In this document: positions 17,526 through 26,122 of the stretch, in pieces
Layout: the number at the start of each line of letters is the position of its first letter
How positions within the stretch are numbered: the stretch's first letter is position 1
Source: Mycobacterium lacus
GTDB taxonomy: Bacteria > Actinomycetota > Actinomycetes > Mycobacteriales > Mycobacteriaceae
Reading direction: 5' to 3'
Length of the DNA: 64,000 nucleotides
Assembly: GCF_010731535.1 (NCBI RefSeq)
Contig: NZ_AP022581.1
Location: 1 to 64,000, forward strand
Made by a program: the position numbers and the translations under genes
Notes under the pieces: model-generated
The model's input: only the letters and a program-made list of their open reading frames with translations
Told to the model about the DNA's origin: nothing
The model's database searches: none

Positions 17526-17539
17526 TAGAACGCGTTCTA
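17526..17539. promoter_or_regulatory. Perfect KstR-type palindrome between converging gene ends
   Basis: TAGAACGCGTTCTA is a complete palindrome with both KstR half-sites. It lies between the stop of the Rv3520c-like gene (17505) and the stop of the Rv3519-like gene (17565), not upstream of any recognisable start. Confidence 0.7.
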
Positions 17540-17564
17540 GATTGGCCGGATGGGGTCTGCGGCT

Positions 17565-18275
17565 TCAGACGGCGTGTGCGTCGCCGAAGGTCATCTCGAC
17601 GTTGGCCGCCGACTGCGACATCAGCGCGCGCTTGGGCAGGCCCAGCGACTTGAGCTCTTGGGCGTAGGGGTGGTCGCCGAGGCGCAGGCGGGCGCCGCCG
17701 GGCCGGGCGCGCAGGCCGGAGGTCTTCATTTCCCAGGGGATCTCCCGAGTGACGCCGTCTTGGTGGGAGTAGGTCTTGAGCACCCGCGCTTTGCCCGCTG
17801 GCAGGGGCAGGCCGTTGCTGAACTCCATGGCGGCGATCAACTGCCCGTCGGCGCTGACGTCGAAGCCGAACGTGGACCCCTCGTCGACGGTGAAGTTGGC
17901 CATGATCTTCGGGAAACCCCAGATGGTGCGGCCGGCCTCGAGGGTGAACGTCTGGTCCACCGGAAGGTGATGGATGAACGCCGCGGCCTGGCCGAGGGCT
18001 TTCGGGCCCCGGGCTTGGATGCCGGGCGGGTTCACCATGACCGCGGTGCCGTACTCGTGGTAGCGCCCCAGATCCCCGTCGACGTAGCGCACCAGCATCT
18101 GCACGACGATCGCTTTGCCGGGCAGGTATTCGCAGACCCGCAGGCCGCTGTAGTCGATGAGACGCTGTGTCGCCGCCGCGGGCACGGAGAACATCGCGGA
18201 GTGCAGGTTGGCGGTGCGGATGCGGACCGGCATGGTCAGCACGGTGCCGGCGATGGTGTGTTGCGAGACGGGCAT
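17565..18275 (-). CDS. Acetoacetate decarboxylase-family protein (Rv3519-like)
   Basis: A 236-residue protein of the acetoacetate decarboxylase fold. The ATG at 18275 (MPVSQHTIAGTVLTMPVRIR) gives the same length as the M. tuberculosis protein. Family blocks are VNPPGIQARGPKALGQAAAF, EAGRTIWGFPKIMANFTVDE and LRLGDHPYAQELKSLGLPKR. In this family a Lys forms a Schiff base; WGFPKI is the candidate position. The start is 28 bases from the divergent cyp142 ATG, and that gap contains no KstR palindrome. Decarboxylation of a beta-keto acid is plausible but unproven. Confidence 0.82.
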   Translation of the reverse strand: MPVSQHTIAGTVLTMPVRIRTANLHSAMFSVPAAATQRLIDYSGLRVCEYLPGKAIVVQMLVRYVDGDLGRYHEYGTAVMVNPPGIQARGPKALGQAAAFIHHLPVDQTFTLEAGRTIWGFPKIMANFTVDEGSTFGFDVSADGQLIAAMEFSNGLPLPAGKARVLKTYSHQDGVTREIPWEMKTSGLRARPGGARLRLGDHPYAQELKSLGLPKRALMSQSAANVEMTFGDAHAV

Positions 18276-18303
18276 AGCGCTCACTGTAGTGCGGAGGAAT
18301 GCA

Positions 18304-19515
18304 ATGGCTGAAGCCGTGATTGAGACCAAGCCGGACATCGACCTGACCGACGGCACGTTCTACGGCAGCCGCGAGGCGCGGCAGGCATATCGATGGATGC
18401 GGGCCCACCAGCCGGTGTTTCGGGACCGCAACGGGCTGGCGGCGGCGTCGACGTATCAGGCCGTGATCGACGCCGAACGCCAACCCGAGCTGTTCTCCAA
18501 CGCCGGCGGCATCCGCCCCGACCAGCCCGCCATGCCGATGATGATCGACATGGACGACCCCGCACATCTGTTGCGGCGCAAGCTCGTTAACGCAGGCTTC
18601 ACCCGCAAGCGGGTGAAGGACAAGGAGGCGTCGATTGGGCAGCTGTGCGACACGCTGATCGACGCGGTGTGCGAACGCGGCGAATGCGACTTCGTGCGGG
18701 ACCTGGCCGCGCCGCTGCCGATGGCGGTGATCGGCGACATGCTCGGGGTGCGCCCGGAGCAGCGGGACATGTTCCTACGGTGGTCCGACGATCTGGTGAC
18801 GTTCCTCAGTTCGCATGTGGCCGAAGAGGAATTCCAGGTCACCATGGACGCGTTTGCCGCCTACAACGAGTTCACCCGGGCCACCATCGCCGCACGGCGG
18901 CAGGAGCCGACCGACGACCTGGTGAGTGTGCTGGTGAGCTCCGAGGTCGACGGGGAGCGGCTGACCGACGACGAGCTCGTCATGGAGACGCTGCTGATTC
19001 TGATCGGCGGCGACGAGACCACGCGGCATACCTTGAGCGGTGGCACCGAGCAGCTGCTGCGCAACCGTGACCAGTGGGACCTGCTGCAACGCGACCCCTC
19101 GTTGCTTCCGGGCGCCATCGAAGAGATGCTGCGGTGGACCGCGCCGGTGAAGAACATGTGCCGGGTGTTGACCGCTGATACGGACTTTCACGGCACCGCG
19201 CTGCGTGCGGGCGAGAAGATGATGCTGCTGTTCGAGTCGGCGAACTTCGACGAAGCGGTGTTCGTCGAGCCGGAGAAGTTCGATATTCAGCGAAACCCGA
19301 ACAGCCACTTGGCATTCGGCTTCGGCACGCATTTCTGCCTGGGCAATCAGCTGGCCCGGTTGGAGTTGTCGATGATGACGTCGCGCGTGCTGCGGCGGCT
19401 GCCGGACTTGCGGCTGGCCTCCTCTGACGTGTCTTTGCCGCTGCGGCCGGCGAACTTCGTCAGCGGGCTGGAGTCGATGCCGGTGGTGTTCACTCCGACC
19501 GCACCCGTGGGCTAG
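18304..19515 (+). CDS. cyp142: Cytochrome P450 CYP142, cholesterol C26/C27 hydroxylase
   Basis: A 403-residue P450 that oxidises the terminal methyl of the cholesterol side chain to alcohol, aldehyde and acid, preparing it for CoA ligation. The haem loop FGFGTHFCLG contains Cys345. The I-helix has LILIGGDETTRH and the ExxR motif is EEMLRW. The ATG at 18304 gives the family N-terminus (MAEAVIETKPDIDLTDGTFY); an in-frame extension to 18157 would overlap the divergent gene and is rejected. It needs ferredoxin electrons; FdxD at 34.4 kb is a candidate donor. Confidence 0.92.
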   Translation: MAEAVIETKPDIDLTDGTFYGSREARQAYRWMRAHQPVFRDRNGLAAASTYQAVIDAERQPELFSNAGGIRPDQPAMPMMIDMDDPAHLLRRKLVNAGFTRKRVKDKEASIGQLCDTLIDAVCERGECDFVRDLAAPLPMAVIGDMLGVRPEQRDMFLRWSDDLVTFLSSHVAEEEFQVTMDAFAAYNEFTRATIAARRQEPTDDLVSVLVSSEVDGERLTDDELVMETLLILIGGDETTRHTLSGGTEQLLRNRDQWDLLQRDPSLLPGAIEEMLRWTAPVKNMCRVLTADTDFHGTALRAGEKMMLLFESANFDEAVFVEPEKFDIQRNPNSHLAFGFGTHFCLGNQLARLELSMMTSRVLRRLPDLRLASSDVSLPLRPANFVSGLESMPVVFTPTAPVG

Positions 19516-19526
19516 CGGCGTTGGGT

Positions 19527-19588
19527 CGCGAGCAGACGCAGACTCGCATAAACCGGCGCGAAAACGTGCGATTCTGTGTCTGCTCGCG
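19527..19588. terminator. Long inverted repeat (GCGAGCAGAC family) between converging genes
   Basis: Arms CGCGAGCAGACGCAGACTCG (19527-19546) and CGATTCTGTGTCTGCTCGCG (19569-19588) pair with two mismatches around a central AT-richer loop. It lies between the cyp142 stop (19515) and the echA19 stop (19598), fitting a bidirectional terminator. Confidence 0.65.
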
Positions 19589-19597
19589 GTGCTTGGG

Positions 19598-20440
19598 CTA
19601 GCGGTTTTGGAACTGGGGCTTGCGCTTTTCGGCGAACGCCTTGGGACCCTCCTTGGCGTCGTCGGACAGGAAGACCTTGATGCCGATCTGGGTGTCGATC
19701 TTGAACGCCTCGTTCTCGGCCATGCCCTCCGTCTCGCGGATCGTGCGCAGAACCGCCTGCACGGCCAGGGGGCCGTTGTTCTCGATGATCTCGGCGATCT
19801 CGAGTGCCTTCGTGAGCGCCTGGCCGTCGGGCACCAGGTGCCCGATCAAACCGATCTCCTTGGCCTCGGCGGCGGTGATGTGTCGCCCGGTGAGCAACAG
19901 GTCGCAGGCGACGGTGTAGGGAATCTGGCGGGTTAGCCGCACGGCCGAGCCGCCCATCGGGTACAGGCTCCACTTGACCTCCGAGATCCCGAACTTGGCG
20001 CTCTCGCCGGCCACACGGATGTCGGTGCCCTGCAGGATCTCGGTGCCACCGGCGATCGCGGGGCCTTCGACCGCCGCGATCAGCGGTTTGGTCAGCCGGC
20101 GGCCCTTGAGCAGGGCGTCGATGCGCGACGGATCGTAGCTGCCGTCCCTAAATGAATCACCTGGCGGCCGTTTCGTTGCCGCCTTGAGGTCCATGCCGGC
20201 GCAGAAGTAGCCACCCGCTCCGGTCAGGATGGCGCACCGGATGTCGGAATCGTCGTCGACGCGGTCCCAGGCCTGGGCCATGATCTGCATCATTTCGGTG
20301 CTCAGCGCGTTGCGGGCGTGCGGCCGGTTCATCGTCACGATGAGCGTGTGACCGCGCTGCTCGACCAGTGCGTCGGGTTGCGACTCGGTGTTTGCTGGCG
20401 CTTCGGCCACGGGGGTCCCCTCTCCCTCGACATTCGGCAT
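19598..20440 (-). CDS. echA19: Enoyl-CoA hydratase EchA19
   Basis: Crotonase-fold hydratase of 280 residues (M. tuberculosis EchA19 is about 263). It is reported to hydrate the 22,23-enoyl-CoA of the cholesterol side chain. The oxyanion and catalytic regions are visible as [40 protein letters not shown] (Glu in GGTE) and [20 protein letters not shown]. The ATG at 20440 is the last Met before the divergent KstR box; the open frame to 20569 would run through the operator and into fadD19. It is expressed divergently from fadD19. Confidence 0.87.
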   Translation of the reverse strand: MPNVEGEGTPVAEAPANTESQPDALVEQRGHTLIVTMNRPHARNALSTEMMQIMAQAWDRVDDDSDIRCAILTGAGGYFCAGMDLKAATKRPPGDSFRDGSYDPSRIDALLKGRRLTKPLIAAVEGPAIAGGTEILQGTDIRVAGESAKFGISEVKWSLYPMGGSAVRLTRQIPYTVACDLLLTGRHITAAEAKEIGLIGHLVPDGQALTKALEIAEIIENNGPLAVQAVLRTIRETEGMAENEAFKIDTQIGIKVFLSDDAKEGPKAFAEKRKPQFQNR

Positions 20441-20456
20441 GAGCTTGTCAAGAAAT

Positions 20457-20470
20457 GTAACACGTTCTAG
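20457..20470. promoter_or_regulatory. KstR operator between echA19 and fadD19
   Basis: GTAACACGTTCTAG fits the KstR palindrome (one mismatch in the left half). It is 16 bases upstream of echA19 and 10 bases upstream of fadD19, so both promoters must overlap it; fadD19 may be leaderless. Confidence 0.82.
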
Positions 20471-20480
20471 TTTGGTGCCC

Positions 20481-22121
20481 GTGGCCCTGAATATTGCCGA
20501 TCTCGCCGAGCACGCCATCGACGCTGTGCCCGAGCGCGTAGCCCTCATCTGCGGGGATGAGCAGCTCACCTACGCCCAACTAGAGGAGCAGGCCAACCGC
20601 CTCGCGCACTACCTGATCGATCAGGGTGTGCGGAAGGACGACAAGGTCGGACTCTACTGCCGCAACCGCATCGAAATAGTGATCGCGATGTTGGGCATTG
20701 TGAAGGCGGGCGCCATCCTGGTGAACGTCAACTACCGCTACGTCGAGGGCGAACTCCGCTACCTCTTCGACAACTCCGACATGGTCGCGCTGGTGCACGA
20801 GCGTCAGTACGCGGACCGGGTCGCCAACGTGCTGCCCGACACGCCCAATGTCAAGACGGTCCTGGTGGTCGAGGACGGGAGCGACGGCGATTTTGGGCGC
20901 TACGGCGGCGTGGAGTTCTATTCCGCCTTCGCCGACTGCTCCGCGGAGCGCGACTTTGGCGAGCGCAGCGCCGACGCCATCTACCTGCTGTACACCGGCG
21001 GCACCACCGGTTTCCCGAAGGGCGTGATGTGGCGCCACGAGGACATCTACCGCGTGCTGTTCGGCGGAACGGACTTCGCGACGGGCGAATTCGTCAAGGA
21101 CGAGTACGACCTGGCCAAGGCCGCCGCGGCGAATCCGCCGATGATCCGTTATCCGATCCCGCCGATGATCCACGGCGCCACCCAGTCGGCCACCTGGATG
21201 TCGCTGTTCTCGGGTCAAACCATCGTCCTGGCACCGGAATTCAACGCCGACGAGGTCTGGCGCACCGTTCACAAACACAAGGTGAACCTGCTGTTCTTCA
21301 CCGGTGACGCGATGGCCCGCCCCCTGCTGGATGCGCTTGACAGGGAGCACGACTACGACCTGTCGTCACTGTTCCTGTTGGCCAGCACGGCGGCCCTGTT
21401 TTCGCCGAGCATCAAGGAGAAACTGCTTGAACTGTTGCCGAATCGGGTCATCACCGACTCGATTGGCGCGTCGGAGACGGGTTTTGGCGGCACCAGCATC
21501 GTCACGGCGGGTCAGGCGCATGGTGGCGGACCGCGGGTGACGATCGACCATCGCACCGTCGTCCTCGACGAGGACGGCAACGAGGTGAAGCCCGGCTCGG
21601 GTGTGCGGGGCTTCATCGCGAAGAAGGGGAACATTCCGGTCGGGTATTACAAGGACGAGAAGAAGACCGCGGAGACGTTCCGCACCATCAACGGTGTGCG
21701 CTATGCCATTCCGGGCGACTATGCGCAGGTCGAGGAGGACGGCACGGTCACCATGCTGGGCCGCGGATCGGTGTCGATCAACAGCGGCGGCGAGAAGATC
21801 TACCCCGAAGAAGTGGAAGCGGCGTTAAAAGGGCATCCCGACGTGTTCGACGCGCTGGTGGTCGGGGTGCCCGACCCGCGTTACGGCCAGCATGTGGCCG
21901 CCGTCGTGCAGGCCCGGGCTGGTTGTAGGCCGTCGTTGGCCGAGCTGGACAGTTTTGTGCGCCGCCAGATCGCGGGATACAAAGTGCCGCGCAGCCTTTG
22001 GCTTGTCGACGAGGTAAAACGTTCACCCGCAGGCAAGCCGGACTACCGCTGGGCCAAGGAGCAGACCGAGGCGCGCCCTGCCGATGACGTGCATGCGGCT
22101 CACGTGGCGACGGGTGCGTGA
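20481..22121 (+). CDS. fadD19: Steroid-CoA ligase FadD19
   Basis: ATP-dependent acyl-CoA synthetase of 546 residues that activates the C26/C27 carboxylate of oxidised cholesterol and branched sterols. The AMP-binding P-loop [13 protein letters not shown] is at about residues 171-183. The core motif continues as [12 protein letters not shown], and the C-terminal hinge and Lys region as [20 protein letters not shown] and [15 protein letters not shown]. The GTG at 20481 ([20 protein letters not shown]) matches the family N-terminus; a GTG at 20475 is also in frame. There is no convincing ribosome site, consistent with a leaderless mRNA. Its stop overlaps the next gene's GTG. Confidence 0.92.
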   Translation: MALNIADLAEHAIDAVPERVALICGDEQLTYAQLEEQANRLAHYLIDQGVRKDDKVGLYCRNRIEIVIAMLGIVKAGAILVNVNYRYVEGELRYLFDNSDMVALVHERQYADRVANVLPDTPNVKTVLVVEDGSDGDFGRYGGVEFYSAFADCSAERDFGERSADAIYLLYTGGTTGFPKGVMWRHEDIYRVLFGGTDFATGEFVKDEYDLAKAAAANPPMIRYPIPPMIHGATQSATWMSLFSGQTIVLAPEFNADEVWRTVHKHKVNLLFFTGDAMARPLLDALDREHDYDLSSLFLLASTAALFSPSIKEKLLELLPNRVITDSIGASETGFGGTSIVTAGQAHGGGPRVTIDHRTVVLDEDGNEVKPGSGVRGFIAKKGNIPVGYYKDEKKTAETFRTINGVRYAIPGDYAQVEEDGTVTMLGRGSVSINSGGEKIYPEEVEAALKGHPDVFDALVVGVPDPRYGQHVAAVVQARAGCRPSLAELDSFVRRQIAGYKVPRSLWLVDEVKRSPAGKPDYRWAKEQTEARPADDVHAAHVATGA

Positions 22122-22885
22122 CCGATTTCGTCAAGCGCGATCCCCGCGTGCCTACCGGGTACTTTGCGTGGGAAGCCACAGGGCTGCAATGGCTTTCGGA
22201 TGTCGACGGCGGCGTGCCGTGTGCGCGGGTGGTATCCGTCGACGCCACGAGCCTGACGCTGCGGCGGCTTGAATCGGTGACGCCGAGCCGCGAGGCGGCC
22301 TACGTGTTCGGCGGTCAGCTGGCCGTCACGCACGACGCGGGTGCGCCGGCATTCGGCGCTGCGCCCGACGGATGGGACGGGCCCGGGTTCTTCGGGCCGC
22401 TATCGCAGCCGTTGCCGATGTCGCTGCGACGGCATACGCGGTGGGGCGACTTCTACGCCGAGGAGCGGCTGGTGCCGATGGCCCAGCTCGCGACGGCGCG
22501 GCTGGATGCTTCGACCCGTACCGCGATCGATGCCGTCGTGTCGCGTTGCCGGGCAGGCGATTTCGACGACGATGATCGGCCGTCCCGGCTGCACGGGGAT
22601 TTGTGGGGCGGCAACGTGATGTGGACGCCCGACGGGGTGGTGCTGATCGACCCGGCTGCGCACGGCGGTCACCGGGAGTCCGACCTGGCGATGCTGGCGC
22701 TGTTCGGCTGCGCTCATTACGAGGCGATCATTGAGGGCTACCAGCGAGTGCGCTCGCTGAAACCCGGGTGGCGCAACCGCATTGGGCTGCATCAGCTCTT
22801 TCCGCTGCTGGCGCACGTGGTGCTGTTCGGCGGTGGGCACGCGGCGCGGACCCATGCCGTCGCGCGCGCAGTGCTGGCCGTCTGA
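22118..22885 (+). CDS. Fructosamine-kinase-like phosphotransferase coupled to fadD19
   Basis: A 255-residue protein of the fructosamine/ketosamine kinase branch of the aminoglycoside-phosphotransferase fold. The catalytic loop is LHGDLWGGNVMW and the metal-binding Asp follows in LIDPAAHGGHRESDLAML, both diagnostic of FN3K-like kinases. YAEERLVPM and the C-terminal HQLFPLLAHVVLFGGGH also fit. Family members phosphorylate glycated lysines, and bacterial ones act on ribulosamines. The GTG start overlaps the fadD19 stop (GTGA), so it is translated from the KstR-controlled fadD19 message. I recall no equivalent at this site in M. tuberculosis. Confidence 0.85.
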   Translation: MTDFVKRDPRVPTGYFAWEATGLQWLSDVDGGVPCARVVSVDATSLTLRRLESVTPSREAAYVFGGQLAVTHDAGAPAFGAAPDGWDGPGFFGPLSQPLPMSLRRHTRWGDFYAEERLVPMAQLATARLDASTRTAIDAVVSRCRAGDFDDDDRPSRLHGDLWGGNVMWTPDGVVLIDPAAHGGHRESDLAMLALFGCAHYEAIIEGYQRVRSLKPGWRNRIGLHQLFPLLAHVVLFGGGHAARTHAVARAVLAV

Positions 22886-23440
22886 ACCTGACTGAGCCGG
22901 AATGTTGGCACCTGGTGTGCCGGCGATCCGGTCGCCGGTGCTGCCGGTAGCCGCCCAACCCGTGAATCCCTTGGCGCCATCCAGGCGCCGGTGGTGGTGC
23001 CATCGTCACCCTGTGCGGCGTTGCCGCGGTGGCCTCCGGTGCCGCCGGTCCCGGCCGCGCCGGCCACGCCGCCGGAACCGCCGGCGCGGTTTAGCCTCTA
23101 AGGATCCGGTTCGCGCCCGCATTAGGGGGCTCCGCCGGCCCCGCCCTTGCCGGCGCCACCGGCCGCACCACAACTCGCGCGGCACCCGCGCCCGGCGACG
23201 TCGCCGGGGCCAGCGACAAACCCGGCGAGATCGCCGACGGCGCCGGCCGGCATTGCCACCGGTACTGCTCACTGTCGACCCGGGGCATGAGATCGCGCGA
23301 AGCGAATGCGTGCGGCATCGGGCGCCGTCAGAGGTGAATCGCGTCGCCCCCCCAAACACAGTCGGCCCAAGCCGCGAAATCTAGCGCGACCGCGGTAGCA
23401 GGTCATGGGTTTCGCCAAGCTCTCGTTAGTCTGAATCGCG
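22886..23440 (-). pseudogene. PE_PGRS relic filling the gap before the amidohydrolase gene
   Basis: The minus strand between about 23090 and 22990 reads AGAAGTGGTGGHRGNAAQGD, and 23125-23260 carries more Gly/Ala-coding GGC-rich sequence, but stops and frame changes interrupt it. There is no PE domain at its upstream end. The final 180 bases (23260-23440) hold nothing I can recognise. Confidence 0.6.
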
Positions 23441-24274
23441 ATGACGATCGACGTATGGATGCAGCACCCGACGCAACGGTTCCTGCGCAGCGACATGTTG
23501 GCCTCGCTGCGCCGCTGGACGGGCGGCTCCATCCCGGACGCCGACGTCCCGATCGAGGCGACCCTCGCCGCGATGGACGCCGCCGACGTCGACCTCGGCC
23601 TGCTCAGCGCGTGGCGCGGCCCGAACGACCTGGACCTGATCTCCAACGACGAGGTCGCCGAATGGATCACGATGCGGCCCAACCGGTTTGCCGGTCTGGC
23701 GGCGGTCGACCTGGATCGTCCGATGGTGGCCGTCCGCGAGTTGAGGCGCCGCGTCGGTGACGGGTTCGTGGGCCTGCGGGTGGTGCCCTGGCTGTGGAAC
23801 GCGCCGCCCACCGACCGTCGCTACTATCCGCTGTTCGCCGAATGCGTACAGTTGGGCGTGCCGTTTTGCACCCAGGTCGGTCACGCCGGCCCGTTGCGGC
23901 CGTCGGAGACCGGTCGCCCGATTCCGTACATTGACCAAGTGGCGCTTGACTTTCCGGAGCTGGTGATCGTGTGCGGGCACGTCGGCTATCCGTGGACCGA
24001 GGAGATGGTCGCCGTGGCCCGCAAGCACGAGAACGTCTACATAGACACGTCGGCCTATAGGATCAAACGCTTGCCGCATGAGCTCATCCGGTTCATGAAA
24101 ACCGGTACGGGACAACGCAAAGTCTTGTTCGGCACCAACTACCCGATGATCGGCCATGCTCACGCGCTGGCGGGGCTTGACGAACTCGGGCTGGCCGAGG
24201 AGGCTCGTCACGACTTCCTGCATGCCAACGCCGCGCGGGTCTTCAAGCTCGCCCAACGAGAGGTTCAAGGATGA
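23441..24274 (+). CDS. Amidohydrolase-2 family protein (Rv3510c-like)
   Basis: A 277-residue TIM-barrel protein of the amidohydrolase_2 family, which includes hydrolases and metal-dependent decarboxylases. Barrel motifs are visible: FCTQVGHAGPLRPSE, LVIVCGHVGYPWTEEMVAVA, VYIDTSAYRIKRLPHELI and VLFGTNYPMIG. Metal-site positions are altered: the N-terminal HxH is replaced by DVWMQHP, and the usual catalytic Asp of FGTDYP is Asn. A changed chemistry or a non-catalytic role is possible. Its stop overlaps the ilvX start (ATGA), so the two products probably work together. Confidence 0.8.
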   Translation: MTIDVWMQHPTQRFLRSDMLASLRRWTGGSIPDADVPIEATLAAMDAADVDLGLLSAWRGPNDLDLISNDEVAEWITMRPNRFAGLAAVDLDRPMVAVRELRRRVGDGFVGLRVVPWLWNAPPTDRRYYPLFAECVQLGVPFCTQVGHAGPLRPSETGRPIPYIDQVALDFPELVIVCGHVGYPWTEEMVAVARKHENVYIDTSAYRIKRLPHELIRFMKTGTGQRKVLFGTNYPMIGHAHALAGLDELGLAEEARHDFLHANAARVFKLAQREVQG

Positions 24275-25815
24275 ACGGTGCCCAGGCTCTGATCAACACG
24301 TTGGTCGACGGGGGGGTGGACGTGTGCTTTGCCAACCCCGGAACCTCCGAGATGCATTTCGTCGCGGCGCTGGACACGGTGCCGAGCATGCGTGGCGTGC
24401 TGACCCTCTTCGAAGGCGTGGCCACCGGCGCGGCCGACGGGTACGCGCGCATGGCCGACAAGCCGGCGGCGGTGCTGCTGCACCTGGGCCCCGGACTGGG
24501 CAACGGCCTGGCCAACCTGCACAACGCGCGCCGGGCCGGCGTGCCGATGGTCCTTGTCGTCGGCGATCACGCCACCTATCACAAGAAGTACGACGCCCCA
24601 TTGGAATCCGACATCGATGCCCTCGCCGGCACCGTCTCGGGATGGGTGCGCCGAACGGGTGCGGCCACCGACGTCGGCGCCGACGCCGCCGACGCGATCG
24701 CGGCGAGCCGGTCGGGCCCGCAGGTCGCGACGCTGATCCTGCCTGCGGACGCGTCCTGGTCCGATGGCGCCCAGCCGGCCGCGGTGCCGGCGTCGCCGCC
24801 GGCTGCGGGTGTCGAGCTGGGCTCCGTGGCCACGGTGCTGCGCTCGGGAGAACCGGCGACGATTCTGATCGGGGGTGACGCCACCCGCGGGCGGGGTCTG
24901 GCCGCGGCCGCTCGGATCGCCGAAGCGACCGGGGCCCGATTGCTGTGCGAGACGTTCCCGACGCGGCTGGAGCGCGGCGCCGGCGTGCCCGTCATCGAGC
25001 GGCTGGGGTATTTCGCGGAGGCCGCCTCGGCCCAACTCGACGGAGCCAAGCATCTGGTGCTGGCCGGCGCGAGGTCGCCGGTGTCGTTTTTCGCCTACCC
25101 GGGCACGGCCAGCGACCTGGTCCCGGCGGGCTGCGAGGTGCACGTGCTCGCCGAATACCGCGGTGCCGCGGACGCTTTGGTCGCTTTGGCCGACGAACTG
25201 GCGCCGGGGACGACGGCGCCGGTGGCGGCCGCGTCGCGTCCGCAGTTGCCGACGGGGGCGTTGACTTCGTTGTTGGCGGCGGACGTGGTCGGGGCGCTGC
25301 TGCCCGAACGGGCGATCGTCGTCGACGAATCCAATACCTCTGGCGTGATGCTGGAGCAGGCCACCGCTGGGGCGCCAGCACATGACTGGCTGACGTTGAC
25401 CGGGGGCGCGATCGGCTACGGCATCCCAGCCGCGGTGGGTGCCGCGATCGCCGCCCCTGACCGTCCGGTGTTGTGCCTGGAATCCGACGGGTCGGCGATG
25501 TACACGATTTCGGGGCTGTGGACGCAGGCGCGGGAGAACCTCGACGTCACCACCGTGGTCTGCAACAACGGCGCCTACGACATTTTGCGGATCGAGCTGC
25601 AACGCGTCGGAGCCGGATCCGCGCCTGGCCCCAACGCGCTGAATCTGCTCGAGATATCGCCCCCCAGAATGGATTTCGTGAAGATCGCCGAGGGGATGGG
25701 AGTTCCGGCGCGTCGTGTCAGCACTTGCGAGGAGTTTGCCGACGCCCTGCGCTCCGCGCTTGCCGAGCCCGGACCGCACCTGATCGACGCCGTGGTGCCG
25801 TCACTGCTGGGATAG
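24271..25815 (+). CDS. ilvX: Acetolactate-synthase-like thiamine diphosphate enzyme IlvX
   Basis: A 514-residue TPP-dependent enzyme resembling acetolactate synthase large subunits and benzoylformate/oxalyl-CoA decarboxylases. The conserved cofactor-activating Glu is Glu48 (LFEGVATGAADGYARM). The TPP/Mg motif appears as LESDGSAMYTIS followed 20-odd residues later by CNNGAYDI. Active-site positions elsewhere differ from true acetolactate synthase and no regulatory subunit gene is nearby, so a catabolic carboligase or decarboxylase is at least as likely as branched-chain amino-acid synthesis. It is coupled to the upstream amidohydrolase. Confidence 0.83.
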   Translation: MNGAQALINTLVDGGVDVCFANPGTSEMHFVAALDTVPSMRGVLTLFEGVATGAADGYARMADKPAAVLLHLGPGLGNGLANLHNARRAGVPMVLVVGDHATYHKKYDAPLESDIDALAGTVSGWVRRTGAATDVGADAADAIAASRSGPQVATLILPADASWSDGAQPAAVPASPPAAGVELGSVATVLRSGEPATILIGGDATRGRGLAAAARIAEATGARLLCETFPTRLERGAGVPVIERLGYFAEAASAQLDGAKHLVLAGARSPVSFFAYPGTASDLVPAGCEVHVLAEYRGAADALVALADELAPGTTAPVAAASRPQLPTGALTSLLAADVVGALLPERAIVVDESNTSGVMLEQATAGAPAHDWLTLTGGAIGYGIPAAVGAAIAAPDRPVLCLESDGSAMYTISGLWTQARENLDVTTVVCNNGAYDILRIELQRVGAGSAPGPNALNLLEISPPRMDFVKIAEGMGVPARRVSTCEEFADALRSALAEPGPHLIDAVVPSLLG

Positions 25816-26122
25816 GGGCTTGCGCGCGGTCGGTCGCCGATCCGAGCGGCAACCGAGCTAGGCCTGAGGGAGGCCTGAGGGCCCGGGGCGCCTTGGCTGC
25901 CCGCCGACACCACTAGCTGCCGTTCGTGCCGGGGGTGCCGGTGCCGCTGCCGGTGGACAGCACCGCCACCGCGGCCGCAATTAACGCGGTAGTAGGCCGG
26001 GATTATATTCGCCACACGCCTAATACGGCAGGGTCTTCCGGAAACTGTTGTGTGCACATTTTGGGGGCGTGCGCGGAGACTCGTGTCCTGCCCGATGTGC
26101 GGCGGGCGGTCGCCGGTTCGCC
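25816..26122 (-). pseudogene. Gap with a short PE_PGRS tail relic
   Basis: On the minus strand about 25973-25916 reads VAVLSTGSGTGTPGTNGS followed by a stop, which looks like the C-terminal end of a PE_PGRS protein. The rest of the 307-base gap (a TATATT-containing stretch near 26002-26008 and a Gly-poor segment up to the intact PE_PGRS stop) shows no gene or clear terminator. Confidence 0.45.

Noticed and set aside
22902..23384. 160-codon plus-strand frame in the PE_PGRS relic
   Set aside because: Arg-rich translation of antisense PGRS debris.
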